A DNA stretch of 64,000 nt from Vanrija pseudolonga (lineage: Eukaryota; Basidiomycota; Tremellomycetes; Trichosporonales; Trichosporonaceae). Shown here in pieces: positions 22,756 to 34,704 of the stretch. The position numbers were made by a program, and so were the translations under genes. The notes beneath the pieces were generated by a model, which had not been told where the DNA came from, ran no database searches, and was given only the letters and a program-made list of their open reading frames with translations. The stretch spans positions 434,001 to 498,000 of the forward strand of contig NC_085850.1 in the NCBI RefSeq assembly GCF_020906515.1, read 5' to 3'. Every line of letters begins with the position of its first letter. Positions within the stretch are counted from its first letter, which is position 1.

Positions 22756-24884
22756 CTAGTTGAGCAGCGCGGCGATCGAGCGCCGGCTGCGAGGGGCGGC
22801 CCGCTCAGCCGCGCGCATCATCTCGTACTGGCGTTCGCGGTGGAGCATGCTCTGCACCCTCGGCCCCCACTGTGCTTTCGTCTCCTCCCCAGCGCGGCAC
22901 TTACGCACCCCCAGCGCAGTATAGCGCACGATCATGCCCTCGCCCAGGTCCGCGGCGTAGCCGTCTTCGAGCCGCCGCACCTGGTGCAGGGTGAGGCCGA
23001 GCCCATGCTCGAGGTAATACCTGGCCGCGACGAGCCCGGCGCCCAGCGCGGCGCGGTGCGCGGGCCCAAGGGGCAGGTCGTAGTCGACCTCGAAGCCCGT
23101 GGACACGGCGCCCAGCGAGTCGAGCAGCGCGCCGACGTCTGGCGAGAACGGCGCCACGCCGGCGCACTGCATCGCGCGGCTGAGCACGCTGACGTACGAC
23201 TCCACGCCGGGCGGGACCGCGTGGCTCTCAGCTGCGTGCGGGGTCGGGTATGCCGGCAGGAAGGCGCTGTCAAGCAGCAGCAGGAGGCCGCCGGGACGGA
23301 GGAGGGACCACGCGTGCTGGAGGAGCGCGGGGAAGTCGTGCACCTAGCGAAGGCGGACGTCAGCGCGAGGCAGGTGGCAGTTGGCGGTGGCCTACCTTCG
23401 CGTGCATGAAGCGCAGGTGGACCACGTCGAACGTGTCCTCTGGCACCTCGAGCGTCTCGGCCCCCGCCCGAGTGGCACGGGGCACCGTGAGCGTGTCGAG
23501 GTCGGCGCTGGGGTCAGTTAGGTGGCGAGGAGAGGGGGACATACACGTGGAACTCGCAGTTGCGCGGCGCGGGTCTGGCGAGTGTCAGCGCTGGCAGACT
23601 GGACACAACGCACAACTTCCACACTTGATCGACGTCGAGCCTGGGTGTCAGCTTGCCTACCTCTCGTAAGTCGTACCCAAACACGTCGGCCCTGTCGTCA
23701 GCTCCGACACACAGCCGCACTCACTCGGGAAACACGCCCGCCACGTCGGCCACCCACAGCCCCGCGCCGCACCCTATGTCCAGTATCCGTCCGCCGCGGG
23801 CCGGCACCGCGTTGTCGAGGTCCAGGCGCGCGTCTGTGCGCTGGGCGAAGGGCTCGGCCGTGCTCGTTGCTATTAGGGCGTGCAGGGCCGACTCGTGGGC
23901 TAGTTGGGCATGGCCGAGGGGCCGGGGGTTGGGCTGGGGCTGGGACCGGGGCTGGGGCTCGGGGTGGTCGTACCCCGGGTAGTGCGGGTCGTAGGGGGGA
24001 TGCACCTCTTGGCGGCGGAGAGGCGGCGGCCCGACGCGGCGGTCAAACTCGGCACGGCGGTCGTACACGTCGGCTGCTCGGTCGTATCCCTGCTGGTGGT
24101 GGTACACGTCTGGCCTCTCGCCAGTGTACGCGTAATAGCGGCGGCCGTCATCGTGGCGCTCGTGCTCTTGCTCTTCTTGCCTGACGCAATGCGCGTCGTT
24201 GAACGGGTCTTGTTCGTACTGCCCCTCTTGACGACGCAGGTACTCGTCCCGCCCCGCCAGCTCGTCACGCTGCTCGTGATAGCGCTCCTCATCATCGCCG
24301 GGGTGTCGATTGTGCCGGTAATCATCACCCACGTCCCTGTGTGCGTAGGTCGCCCAGCGTTCCCGGCCGAGGGGGGAGACTGGCTCAGCAGGCTGGGGAC
24401 GCTCGTACCCCCCACCGCCCACACCCCGCTGAGCAGCCCCGCCAGCCCCACCGCCTGCTCCGTCCCCGTCGACCCCGGCCGCGCCCCACCCGAACCCGCT
24501 CACCCGCGGCCCACCGCTCAGACTCGCCAGCGCGAACACTGCGGCCGTCTCCTCGTCGCTCCTGGTTGGGCTGGCCATTCTGTACCTTGGGCGGTCAGTC
24601 GCGGTCGGTGACGCTCGGCGGTGGTCGGGTGGGGTGGTACGTTCTTGCTTGACTTGGTAGCGCGGGGGCGGGGACGGCGTGTCGCGAATACGCTTGTCGT
24701 CGTGGCGCCCGTACTCGCGCTCATGCTCGTCGTGGTGCAGGTACTCGTGCTCGTGCTCGTCGTGGTGCCGGTACTGGCGCTCGTGCACATCTTGATGCTG
24801 GTGCCGATGGCCTCCTTGGTACGCGTACTCGTCTCGGTGCTGGAGCCCGCGCCGGTCGTCGGCCCAATGCCCCCGGTCAGCCAT
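22756..24884 (-). CDS. SAM-dependent methyltransferase with charged, disordered N-terminus
   Basis: Proposed exons 24884-23725, 23691-23617, 23574-23545, 23507-23396 and 23343-22756 give 654 residues. About 330 N-terminal residues are rich in His, Asp, Glu, Arg and Tyr (runs such as HHDEHEHEYLHHDEHEREY) and look disordered. A class I methyltransferase fold follows: motif I ILDIGCGAGLWV, an acidic strand end GYDLRE, NCEFHVADLDTL, then EDTFDVVHLRFMH and RPGGLLLLLD. The pattern resembles fungal LaeA/UMTA-type methyltransferases of unknown substrate. The 42-nt intron 23616-23575 is in frame and may not be real; without it exon 2 runs 23691-23545 and stays open. The gene faces away from the RING-H2 gene. 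The substrate cannot be predicted. Confidence 0.78.
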
Positions 24885-25677
24885 TGTAATGTGTGAGTGA
24901 GTGAGTGTCGTGTGAGCACAGCCAACACCCGTCATCCCTCTATAAGTACACGCCGCCGACACCGCCCGTGCGAGCGAGCACTCGACTCGCCATCAGACCA
25001 ACGCCACCTTCTCGCTCGCACTGACGGCGGCGGACACGATTGTGGTGATGATGGCTCAGCCGGGCGAGTGCGTCATGGTGCGGAATGGGCTAGTGTGTGG
25101 GTTTGTGTGTGTGCGGCGCCAGTCGGTGGCGTCGGTGTGACGGCGTGCGCTGCGTTCTTCTGATGATGGCTGTGCAAGTTGTGTGTCTCGGCGCCGTGTG
25201 CATGCGGCGGCGTGAGTCGCAGCAGATGGAGAGGGCGAGTGTGCAATGCAGCCGTTGTCCATTGTTTGTGCTCGATGCGGCTTCTCTGCCACTTGTAGGC
25301 CATTTTGCCTCCGTTGGCGTCACTCGGCCTGGTGCAGCATCGCTCCTTGGCCACCCACCCCCACTTGCCGCCGTCGTCGTCGCCATCGCTCCAGGAGATA
25401 TCACGACGCACAACATTCAACACCCCTTTCCATTCATCACTATTCAACTCGGTCTCGGCGACAGCACACTTGCACTCGCAAAGACACCGCAGACACCTCT
25501 GCAGGCCGGACACGACCCAGCGCAGAGCGCCCACCCCAGTCCCGCCACCCGGCACACGCGCTCCCCTCCCTCCCCGCTGATCAATCCGGCCGCGAGTGTC
25601 ACGCCAATAGCCCCTTTATACCTTCTTGTCCTTCTATCGTCCTCCTCCAACCACACTACACTCGTTTCCACCATATC
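24885..25677. promoter_or_regulatory. Divergent promoter region, methyltransferase and RING-H2 genes
   Basis: A 793-bp divergent spacer. A TATAAG at 24939-24944 lies only 55 bp from the methyltransferase start but points the other way. The stretch from 25350 to 25670 is C/A-rich leader-like sequence of the rightward gene. No additional gene was seen. Confidence 0.4.
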
Positions 25678-28389
25678 ATGGGAGCGTCCCAGTCCCAGCC
25701 GGCGCGGCCACGCCGCCGCCAGCGCCGCGGCGATGACGCACTGCCGACGGACCAACCCCCCGCCGCCGGCGCTGCGACGGCCGACCGCACACTGCCCAAC
25801 CTCCGCAGACGCATATCGACGTTTATCCGCGGGGCAGACCCCGGGCCGTCCAAGCGCGAGAGGTCAAACTCTGTCCAGCCCGTACGACCCGTCACGAAGC
25901 GGCGGAGAGTAGACGACGGCGACGACGACTACGACGACGACGGCGACCTCGATGACGGCGTGGTTACGCCGGGCGCCGGCCCAGGGCCAAGTACGCTCTC
26001 GTCGCGGTATGCGTCTAGCATGGCGTCGGCTAGCACTGCAATGCGTACCCCGCGCGTGTCGGACCCCCCGCCCCGCATTGACCTCTCGGCGGCGACCCAG
26101 CCCCAGACGCCGTCGGCGCTGTCGCCGACCGAGGGCCCCACATCGCCCGTGACCGACGAGCTGCTGTCCGACAGACTGCGCACCCTCACCACGATCAGAG
26201 ACACACTAGGCCCAGACTGGACCCCGCCGACCATGAGCCCCGGCGTGGAGCGCCTGATCTCGCGCTTTCGCCGAGCATCGAACGCTGCCGCCCCGTCGAG
26301 CTCCACACCGGCGAGTTCCAGAACGCCCACCCTTCGAGACACGCTCGACCCACCGACGCCACCGCTTTCGTCCTCGGCCACGACTCCAACCAGCGGCACG
26401 AGCGCCTCGTCCACACATTCAATCCCTCGCAGCGGATTCTCGCACCGCCTCAGCACCATCATGGGATTCTCGAGCGGCTTGTCGAGTGCAACAGATGCTG
26501 CTGCTGCGCCAGTGGCCGTAGCGCCAGATCCGACTCCAGCGGCTTCGGCTCCAGCTCCACCAACGTCGACGCCTGCGGCCGCAGCGGCCGACGCCCCCAG
26601 CGGCGACGTAGCGAGAATACCCGTCGGAGCCGTGCTCGTTATTCAAGGTCTGGCCCAGACTCACGCCAATCTGGACGAGGAGGAGGCCGCACGTCGAGGA
26701 ACGACGCTCGACACGCCTTCGCTCGACCAGCAGGCAAGAATGATCGGCAATCTTTTAACGTGAGTGGAATGTGCTTCTGATTACTGACGCCTCGAAGAGT
26801 CGCTGCTGCGGCCACTGCCACGACGCTTCTCTCGCCGGAGAGTCTGGCACAGCAGCCGAGCCGTTCGACCGCCCAGACCGCCATGCAGACGATTATCGAG
26901 CGCCTCCGCCCGCAGCGCAATCGCGCGGCCCAGAGCGTGGAGCATGCCTTGGGCGACTACCTTCGCACCGTTCTTCGCGACAATCGCCGGTTCGAGGAGG
27001 CCGTATCGGGCGACACACCTCAGGGCGCCAACGTCCCTGCAGAGTTCCAAGGCTTCTTGCAGACACTACAGGAAGACCTTATTCGCGCTGTGCGGGCATA
27101 CGCTGCGCCGTGGGTTAGCGGCGAGGGCAATCAGGCCGAAGGCGCCAATGACACGTCGCCACCCACGCCCCCAGTCCCCGAGACTGCGGCGGAGCAGCTC
27201 CCCGCAGGCTACGACGAGCTCGGCCGGCCCCCGACGCCAATCCCTCCCCTGGCAGGGCCTGAGGCAACACAGGCCATTCCGACGTTCCACCGCCAGGCCG
27301 GCCAGAACGTTCCGCAGAACCGCACCCTTGGCGTCAGTGGCGGCTTTGACGGGGCGCCTCGCCGCCTCAACTTCTTCCGCGCGCACCTGTTCCCGACGCT
27401 GCACGCCGATGGGTCGTCAGCCAACGGCTCGGAAGACCCCGACGCGGTCGTGCCGTCGATCTTTGTCGGCGTGCGGTCCATTTCGCACGACCCGAACCTC
27501 ACGACGGAAGACTTGGTCGGCCACCCGTCGTTCCCCTTCATCGACGGACAGGTGCCCGAGGCGGCCGCCGGCGACTCGGAGACTGCTACCACGACGAGCT
27601 CTGCCGCCACCAACGGCAGCGACACGCCGGCGCCAGTGTTTGAGCGCGACGTTGACCCCCTGAGCACCGTCACGCCGACGTCGCCCGGCACCAATGTCCA
27701 GGTGGCGGGGACGGTGCGCCGCACGCTTCGCGAGAGAGTCTTGGAGCGATTCGGCGGCAGCTCGCGGACGCGTACCCGTACTGGCGTGTCTCCGCCATTA
27801 AACACGTACTTGATTTACGTTATCGGCGGCAACTATCCCCGTTCTCACCCTGTGCTCGCGATCCCCAGTCTCGTGACTGGTGGGCCGCTGACTGCAGAGG
27901 ACCTGCAGCTCGTCAGTGAGCTTCTCGGTCCGGCCAAGCCGCCGACCGTCACCACCGACGAGATTGGGCGCGCCGGCCTGCCCGTTTTCAAGACTGAGGG
28001 GCTCGCCGAGCTGGAGGCCGGCGGCAAGGTCCACTCGTCGAGCACGGAGCGCTGCATGGTGAGTACCGCGAGACTGTACTAAATGCTAAGGTTCCAGGTC
28101 TGCCTTAGCGACTATGAACCCGACGAGGACCTCCGCCTGCTCAAGTGCCGCCACGCGTTCCACCGCGAGTGTGTCGACCACTGGTTGACTGACGGGCGCA
28201 ACAGCTGCCCGACGTGTAGGACTGAGGGTGAGTGCAGTCGAGGCAGTCGAGGCAGTCGAGCGCAGCGAGACTGCCTAGACATGACCGCGCAGACCCCAAC
28301 TAACCCTCCCAGCCGTCGACAAGGCCACCCTCCCCCCCGCTCCTACCGAGCCCCAGACCACCGCCGGCGTCGCCGACACCGCGGCCTAA
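25678..28389 (+). CDS. RING-H2 ubiquitin ligase with N-myristoylation signal
   Basis: Exons 25678-26759, 26798-28058, 28098-28227 and 28313-28389 give 849 residues. The N-terminus [14 protein letters not shown] fits the myristoylation consensus (Gly2, Ser6) followed by a basic patch that would help membrane binding. About 750 residues of mostly disordered Ser/Pro/Thr-rich sequence follow, with more ordered segments around [18 protein letters not shown] and [18 protein letters not shown]. The RING-H2 finger lies at about residues 780-821: Cys780, 783, 798, His800, 803, Cys806, 818, 821, with [12 protein letters not shown]; intron 2 splits the first Cys pair. A short tail follows. RING-H2 proteins recruit E2 enzymes to ubiquitinate substrates; the target here is unknown. 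Start ATG 25678 is supported by the perfect myristoylation context. The final intron contains a 9-base tandem repeat. Confidence 0.85.
28234..28260. repeat. Tandem 9-mer (GCAGTCGAG) in intron
   Basis: Three copies of GCAGTCGAG lie at the beginning of the last intron of the RING-H2 gene, right after the GTGAGT donor. Confidence 0.7.
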
Positions 28390-28585
28390 GTAATGACACC
28401 CCCACGCCCACCCCCATCCCATACAAGACAGACACTCGCACTCATTACACCCACCACACCAGTACCCGACTCATCAGGCCATTCCCATTCCCATCTGCAC
28501 TTGTATCGCGCCAGCCGCGCAGCTGCCACCGTCACCGTCCATGCATGTTATACATCCGAGCGCTTCTCCTGATTTTCTAGTTGTT

Positions 28586-29650
28586 TTATGGCTTGGAGTC
28601 GTACTTGGTGGTGTCGACGCCGTGGTTGTCGTGGTTGACGACGTTGAACCTGGGGGTGTTAGCGCCGAACGGAGCGCGGAGTGAGGCTGGCGCCATTCCG
28701 AGCGCAGCGAGGCAATAATGGGCGAGCAGAGGCGAGCGCACAGCGCGAGGTGACGTGAAGTGGGTGAAGACGAGTGTCCAAGGCAGAGACGGACTGGCCG
28801 GTCCGCCACCTTCGTGATCCAACACTCATCCAACCCTCGCCATCGCAACCACCGCACAATCACTCGTCCGCGCCTGCAGCACCCGCCCGCCACACACACA
28901 CGCCTCCCGCCTCGCGCCTACGGCGCTCGGCGCTCGGCGCTCGGCGGCTCGACAACTCACCAAGGCATAGTCGCCAGCTTGAACTGGCTGAACGTCGAGT
29001 TACGGCTCGCCACGCCCTGGAGGTAGGGCGAGAGCTCCGACTCGCCGTAGAGCGGCTTGCCGGCGGCCTTGAGCGCGCTCAGCTCGGCCAGGTCGCGCTC
29101 GCGCTCGGGCTCGTTCTCCTTGAGGCCTTGGAAGCGGACTGTGAGGGGCGGGGGTCAGCGAGTCTGTCGTGGGGGCTCCGAGGCCGCCGGAGGCGGGCGA
29201 GGAGCGGCAGGGGGCGGTTGGGTTGGGTTGGGTTGGGTTGGGTTCACGGCGACACGACGCGGCGCGCGTGCTCGCCTACGACGTGCGAGACGCCTTTCCG
29301 CGCCGGGCCGTGTCGACAGCCCGAACCCAACCCAACCCCATCCTTCAACCCCGCCTCGCGCCTCGCCTTGCCTCCGGCTCGGCTCGCTGCGACGCACACG
29401 ACGAGTTCTGGTACGCGAGCAAGAATCCGCCCACGACACCGAGGAAGGCCGTGAGGCGCACCGCGCCCCGGACGCCGTGCTTGGCCTTGCTGGGGTCGAT
29501 GTGGTCCCAGAGGCGGATCGTGATGGGCCCAGCGGCGGCCGCGGCGCCCCAGAGCGCGTAGTCCTCCGGGCGGAAGTAGCGCACCACGCGGGAGAAGTGC
29601 GGGTCGACGTCGATGACGGGGTACGGTGTCACGAGCTCTTTGATGGGCAT
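28586..29650 (-). CDS. NUXM: NADH:ubiquinone oxidoreductase 21 kDa-type accessory subunit
   Basis: Exons 29650-29398, 29138-28961 and 28649-28586 give 164 residues. The protein is an accessory subunit of mitochondrial complex I of the fungal 21 kDa (NUXM) type, with an N-terminal and a C-terminal conserved block. It begins MPIKELVTPYPVIDVDPHFS, continues RVVRYFRPEDYALWG, has a hydrophobic segment LTAFLGVVGGFLLAYQNSS, then RFQGLKENEPERERDLAEL, KPLYGESELSPYLQGV and a C-terminus FNVVNHDNHGVDTTKYDSKP, all characteristic. The segment LTAFLGVVGGFLLAY is the likely inner-membrane helix. Both introns are unusually long for this window (259 and 311 nt); the first contains an inverted pentamer repeat and the second a CGGCGCT repeat. 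The gene is head-to-head with the prefoldin gene, 251 bp apart. Confidence 0.9.
28921..28949. repeat. CGGCGCT heptamer repeat in intron 2
   Basis: About four copies of CGGCGCT/CTCGGCG lie just inside the donor of the second intron of the complex I subunit gene. Confidence 0.65.
29216..29339. repeat. TTGGG repeat with distal inverted CCCAA copy in intron 1
   Basis: Five to six copies of GGTTG/TTGGG occupy 29216-29244, and the complementary AACCCAACCCAACCCC lies at 29324-29339, about 80 bases away inside the same 259-nt intron. In RNA the two could pair to form a stem of about 14-16 bp. Confidence 0.7.
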
Positions 29651-29901
29651 GGTTGGGCGTGTGGGGGTGGTTGGAGGAGGTCGAGGCAAGGTGTATTGGC
29701 GTCGAGCTGGTTGGTGAGTGAGCCAGCAGCCCGCTCCGAGGCTCGACGCAGAGCCAGCCAGGCGCAGGACCGCGCCAGCCAGGGTGAGGGGCCGACGCCC
29801 GGCGATGAAATATTTCCGCAGTGTGGCACCTGGCCCAAGTTGCGATGACTTCATCGCGGCGTGCAAGATTCACGCCGTTGTTGTTGTTGCTCACCCGCGC
29901 A

Positions 29902-30470
29902 ATGTCCTCGACGGCTTACTCGGCACACTTGCAGCGCACCGTCGTGCCCCAGCTCGCGGCGGTACGCGACGCGATCGCGGGTGTGGACGGTGACATTGCG
30001 GATTAGTGAGTCGCGAGCGCTGGCCGGCGCCGTCGTCCTCGTCTGCTCCCCTCCACACAAACGCGTCCCTAGGCGGCTCGCTGACGCTCGCCCCCCACCC
30101 AGCGAACAAGTCGCCCGCCGCCTGGCCCGCTCCGACCCCTCGCGCAGCCACAAGACCCCCGCCGAGCTCGGCGTCGGCGTGTGGGTCGACACGGTCGTGC
30201 ACGACGCCAGCGTCGTCACCCTCGACCTCGGCCTCGACGTCCACATGTCCCTTCCCGTCGCTGAGGCCGCCGCGTACGCGACCAAGCGCGCAGAGGTGCT
30301 CCGCAAGAAGCGCGCCGCGCTCGTCCTCCGCGAGGAGCGGCTGAGCTGGGAGGTGGAGCAGGTGCGTTCGTACCAAAGTGCACGGCTGATGTCAGTTTGA
30401 AGGCGCCATCAAGGAGGCCGGCGCTCGTGAGGCCGCTGCTGGCGCAGCTCCTTCTGCCGCATCGTCATAG
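29902..30470 (+). CDS. UXT: UXT-type prefoldin-like chaperone
   Basis: Exons 29902-30005, 30103-30361 and 30396-30470 give 145 residues, near the 157 of human UXT. The alpha-class prefoldin plan is visible: an N-terminal coiled helix (LQRTVVPQLAAVRDAIAGVD), a beta hairpin core (AELGVGVWVDTVVHDAS followed by VVTLDLGLDVHMSLPVAEA) and a second coiled helix (YATKRAEVLRKKRAALVLRE). UXT belongs to the URI/R2TP prefoldin-like complex that assembles RNA polymerases and PIKK kinases; that role is family knowledge. An ordinary alpha prefoldin such as Pfd5 is the alternative, but the PAELGV...LDLGLDVHMSLPVAEA hairpin fits UXT better. Start ATG 29902 is the first in frame and is consistent with splicing. 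Confidence 0.82.
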
Positions 30471-30595
30471 CCCACACAATATCACGCATCGCATCGCACG
30501 CAAGCATCAACGCACGCACGCACTACTGTACATTATGTATCAAGATGGCACTGCACGCAGCAGCACCGACAACCAACTAACCCAGCCTCCCCCCC

Positions 30596-33500
30596 TCACT
30601 TCCTCCGGCTCCGCGGTATGTTCCCGCCCTCCGCTAATACGCTCATTGGCGGTCGTGGCGGTTCGAGGACATCCCCCGAGCCCACCTTTTTCAGCCGCAT
30701 CCGCGGGCCGCGCAGTTGGCTCACGGTCGCCGGCAGGCTTACTGGTGGGGAGGCCAGGCTCGCCGACGTCGACACAGAAGCCGATGTCGCCACGCTCGTG
30801 CCCTCGCTTACGAGGCTCGCAATCGACGTAGACGACGATACAGGTGTGAGGCCCGGGCTGGTACGCGCGCTGGGTCTGCTCTCAGCACTCTCACGTAGTG
30901 GCAAGCGTGCGGTCGGTGTTGACGACGCTGCCTCGCTGACTCCGCTGAAGCGCGGCTCTGGCACCGCTCGCCGTTGCCTCCGCATGCGCTCCAGCAGCAT
31001 GCCGCGTGGTTCAGTCCGCTCCCAGTTGTTGGGAAAGTCCCAGGCTCTTTTCCGTGGTGTGCTTCCCGTCGGCAGATCCTCGCGAATGTTGTCAAGGAAG
31101 CGGGATGTGGAAGACGAGATGCGCTCGAGTTTGGACTCTGCCGTCGCGAGTGCGTCGGCTGACGTAGCGGATGATTCGGCGTGAGATTCCAGCAGCGTGG
31201 ACGTGAGGTGCTCGATCTCCTCGGCGCCGGCTGTGACGTAATCGCTGGACAGCCCGTAGCTCTCCGTTGCGTTCTGCTTGAGCGATGAGACGAGAGCGGC
31301 CTGCTTTTGGGCTCGAGACAAGGCGGATGTCGAGACTGCCGTGTCAGCTGAGGCCCCGATGCAATTAGCTTACCCTTGCTTGCCGCGGCTTCCAGACGCC
31401 CGCACGCCGCGTCGACGCTCGCAACCTGCTTGCTCGCCTGTGACGCCGTCTCCTTGGCATACGCCCGCAATGTCGAGTCCAAATCCGACGACACCTCGGC
31501 AATAGCCTGTGGGTTAGCCCACTCCCCCCACCATCACACACCTTCTTGCCCGCGCGGCCCTGCTGGTCCACATCCATGGCTCTGTCATCCAGGTCGGCGC
31601 CAAACTCATCCGCGAGCTGCACCCCCTCGGCTGTCACAGCCAAATGCGACGCCTGGAACGCGGTCATCTCGCGGACGCCCACATCCACCCGGTTCGTTGC
31701 CTTGGTAATCGCAGCAGACAGACTCGTGTCCTGCGCGGCCGTAAAGTCGCTCATCATGGTGGTAAAGTTGGCGATGAGGTTCGTGCGCAGCTTGGCAGAC
31801 TTGTCCTGCTCGTCGGCCATGAGCTGGAGAAGGGCAGCCTTTTCTGCCTTGAGGCGTGCAATCTCTGCCGCAGCAGCGCTCGCAGCAAGCTCCTGCGCCC
31901 TGGCGAACGCGGCGGATTGCGTGGCGACGTGCTCCCTCGCCGCGTGGATGACATTCGCGACCAGAGCCGTTGTTCCCTCAACCACAGAGGAGACCATGTC
32001 GAGGTTGTCTCTGTGCTGCGAGATGAGCTCCTCGACCGTGCTAGTGGTCTTGGAGCTGACGCCAGAGGCCCACGCCTTGAGGGACGCCTGGACATCGTCG
32101 CGGACCGCAAGCATTGCTGCACTAGCTTCCGTCGCGTCAATCTTGCCTCCCTCGACAGACTTGGCCAGCGACTTGGCGAGGTCGTCAAATGTAGCGAATG
32201 TCGCGTCGAGCTCGGCCATGTGGAGTTGCGATTCCTGGATGTCAGCACCAGTCTTGTCCCCCGACCCACCTCGGCACCTCGCTTCGCATACGCCTTCATG
32301 TCCGTCCGGAGCATGCCGCCAAAGTCCTTCTGGACGGAATGCAGCTGAGCCATGCTCTGCTTCAGGTCGGCGCTGAGCGACTGCATCTCGTTGCCAAAAC
32401 CACCCGCGGCGTCCGAGTTGGCGTCGAGGACGTCGGCCACGCGGTCAAGCTTGTCGAACAGGCCGCCGACATCACGCACGCCGTCGACAGCCACAGAGTG
32501 AAGCTCGCTCGCAACACCGTGGAGACGTTCTTCACCCTCGGCGTACGCGTTCGCCACAATGCGCTCCTCCTCCAGTGCTACTCGTGCGGCCTCGACGTCG
32601 ACCTTGGCCTGATCCAAGAGCTCGCCGAGTTGTCGCTCTGCCTCGCGTGCCGTCGCAAGATCATCGGTCGTCGTGACAAACCTCGACGTCAGGGTCTCAA
32701 ACTCGGCCTTGCGCGTCTTGAGTTCAACCTCGACCGCACGCACACGCTGCTGCGCTTCGTCATAGTCGGATCTTTGCCGTGTCTGCTTGTCGGACATTTC
32801 CCGCCACTGGTCATCGGGAATGTAGATGCCGTTCTTCTCGCGGGCGGAAAACAGTTCGGCCTTGAGGCGCTCAATGTCACCGACGTATTCCTTGAGCAAG
32901 CCAGCCTTGGTGAGATGGGCGTTGACCTCGGGCTTGTTCTTGATTGACCGTGCACGTAGGGCGTAGTCGAGTGTCGAGAGGGTCTCCTCCTGGTTCGATT
33001 TTGTCGGGCTGACCGTGGCGACAATGCAGGTCTTGGTGCGTCCGCCGAGCGAGTCCTGAAGCAACCGGGTGAGCTTGGACTCGCGGTAGGGAATGTGGCT
33101 CGACTTGTCGACGAGCGCCGAGATGACACGTCCGAGCGTCAACAGCGACTGGTTGATCATGCCGGCCTCGCGTGCGCGCTTGTTCTCGGCACCAGAGCGT
33201 CCAATCGCTTCAGATCCAGCCAGATCAACCAGGTTGAACTTGCCGATTCTCAGCACATCCTCGCCTTTGTCCTGGGACGTTTCCTTGACGTGGACGGTGA
33301 GCGTGAAGATCGAGTGCGAGCGCGAACTCTTGTCGTTCATTTTGGTTTCGGCAGTCTGTCGGCGCTGGCTTCCGCGGTTGAGCACAGCTAGACCGTCCTT
33401 CAAACTCAAGAGACCGCACTCTTCCAGCCCGTGCACCGTCACACCCTTCTTGCTTCCGTCCTCGAACATCTTGATCTGCGAGGCGTAGCCGGCGTTGGAG

Positions 33501-34239
33501 GGGTCCTTGTACTCTGGTGCGAGGAGATCGCGCAGGTCTTCGTTGTACAGCTCAAGGTACGAGCATTTGACGCTGTACTCTGCGCCTTCTTGTGCCTCGA
33601 GCCGTTCAAACAGGCGATGCAGCACTCGAGGGATGATACCGGCGTCGGTCGAGGGAGCCATGAGAGGCGTCGGGGTGAGGTCACCCTGCATCGTGTGGCT
33701 GGCATCAGCAGCAACTCAACCCCTATCACTCACGTTTTTCCAGTTCCAGTCTGGCCATAGGCAAAGATTGTGCAGTTGTATCCGGCAAGCACCTCGTCGA
33801 GCATGCTCTCTGCAACCTCGTTGAACACCATGGTCTGGTCGGCCTCGGGCCCGAACACCTTGTCGAAACCGTACGTCTTGGTGTTTGGCTGATCCGTCGG
33901 CATGACCGCCAGAGTAGAGACTCCCGCGGCACCCGTCTCGACCGTAATCGCTTTGCTGAGCGGCCCGCCAGTGGTAGCGATTACGGGGCTCGCCTCTGCG
34001 ATCTCCTGCGGCGAGCGGCCGCGGCATCGCACCACGACATGGATGTTGGACTCGTGGACCTCGGTAGGGACTCGTAATGCGCCTGCAGAGGGCAGCACGG
34101 ACGTTACGCGGCGACTGCTGGGTCCAGCGTCTGGCGCATTGGCAGCAGCGCGGCTGTACCTCGACGAGGTTGGGGCGAGTGACGGCGCACGGCTGCCCGG
34201 TCGTTGGAGACCGACGCCGGAAGGTACTCGGCGGGACAT
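30596..34239 (-). CDS. Kinesin-5 (BimC/Eg5) mitotic motor
   Basis: Exons 34239-33734, 33698-32270, 32234-31542, 31506-31374 and 31335-30596 give 1166 residues. Kinesin-5 forms bipolar tetramers that slide antiparallel spindle microtubules apart. The N-terminal motor (about residues 60-420) has the P-loop GQTGTGKT (162-169, joined across intron 1), switch [10 protein letters not shown] (about 290-298) and switch II VDLAGSE (about 326-332), then the neck and a long coiled coil. Near the C-terminus is the BimC box [13 protein letters not shown] (about 1008-1020), whose Thr is the CDK1 site that recruits the motor to spindles; this identifies kinesin-5 rather than other kinesins. The N-terminal extension of about 60 Ser/Arg-rich residues is typical. 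Equivalent yeast genes are CIN8/KIP1 and cut7. No defect was seen. Confidence 0.95.
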
Positions 34240-34704
34240 TGTATGTCCTCGCTATATTTCTGGTTCGTGTGTGTCGAGTGATATTAGTTGGATGGATGGT
34301 GTAAAGAGAGTGTGTTTGTCGTCGTTGTCGTTGATGTTGTTTTTGTCACAAAGTCAGTCGCGGACGATGGTGGGGGGGCACTGGCCTGTTGTTGATGCGT
34401 TTGCAGGGCGCACGGTGGCGGCGGGAGCAAAAATGGCCGGTTGACTTGACGCTAGTGCCTCCATTTAGACTCGTTCTAATTGGAACAATCATTTCTGATC
34501 ATTTCTCCGCTTTCTATTACAAAATGACATTTGTTATTGATTTCATTTGGCGTCGTTTACCGCGATGGCGCTGCCGCCAAGTGAGTGACGTTGATCGCCT
34601 TTGATGTCCTCCTCGCCGAGGCCGAATATAATCGCAAAAGACCGTCAGCCACTTGCACTTTCTACATCTCGTCAACATCTCCACCCACCGACAAACACCT
34701 TACA
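34240..34704. other. Divergent promoter, kinesin-5 and AFG1
   Basis: A 465-bp spacer between divergent starts. It includes an AT-rich stretch near 34460-34560 that stands out from its GC-rich surroundings. No gene was seen. Confidence 0.45.

Noticed and set aside
29216-29244. TTGGG repeat as an internal telomeric tract
   Set aside because: It lies inside a housekeeping-gene intron with an inverted partner, it is short, and fungal telomeres are usually TTAGGG-like; intron structure is the better explanation.
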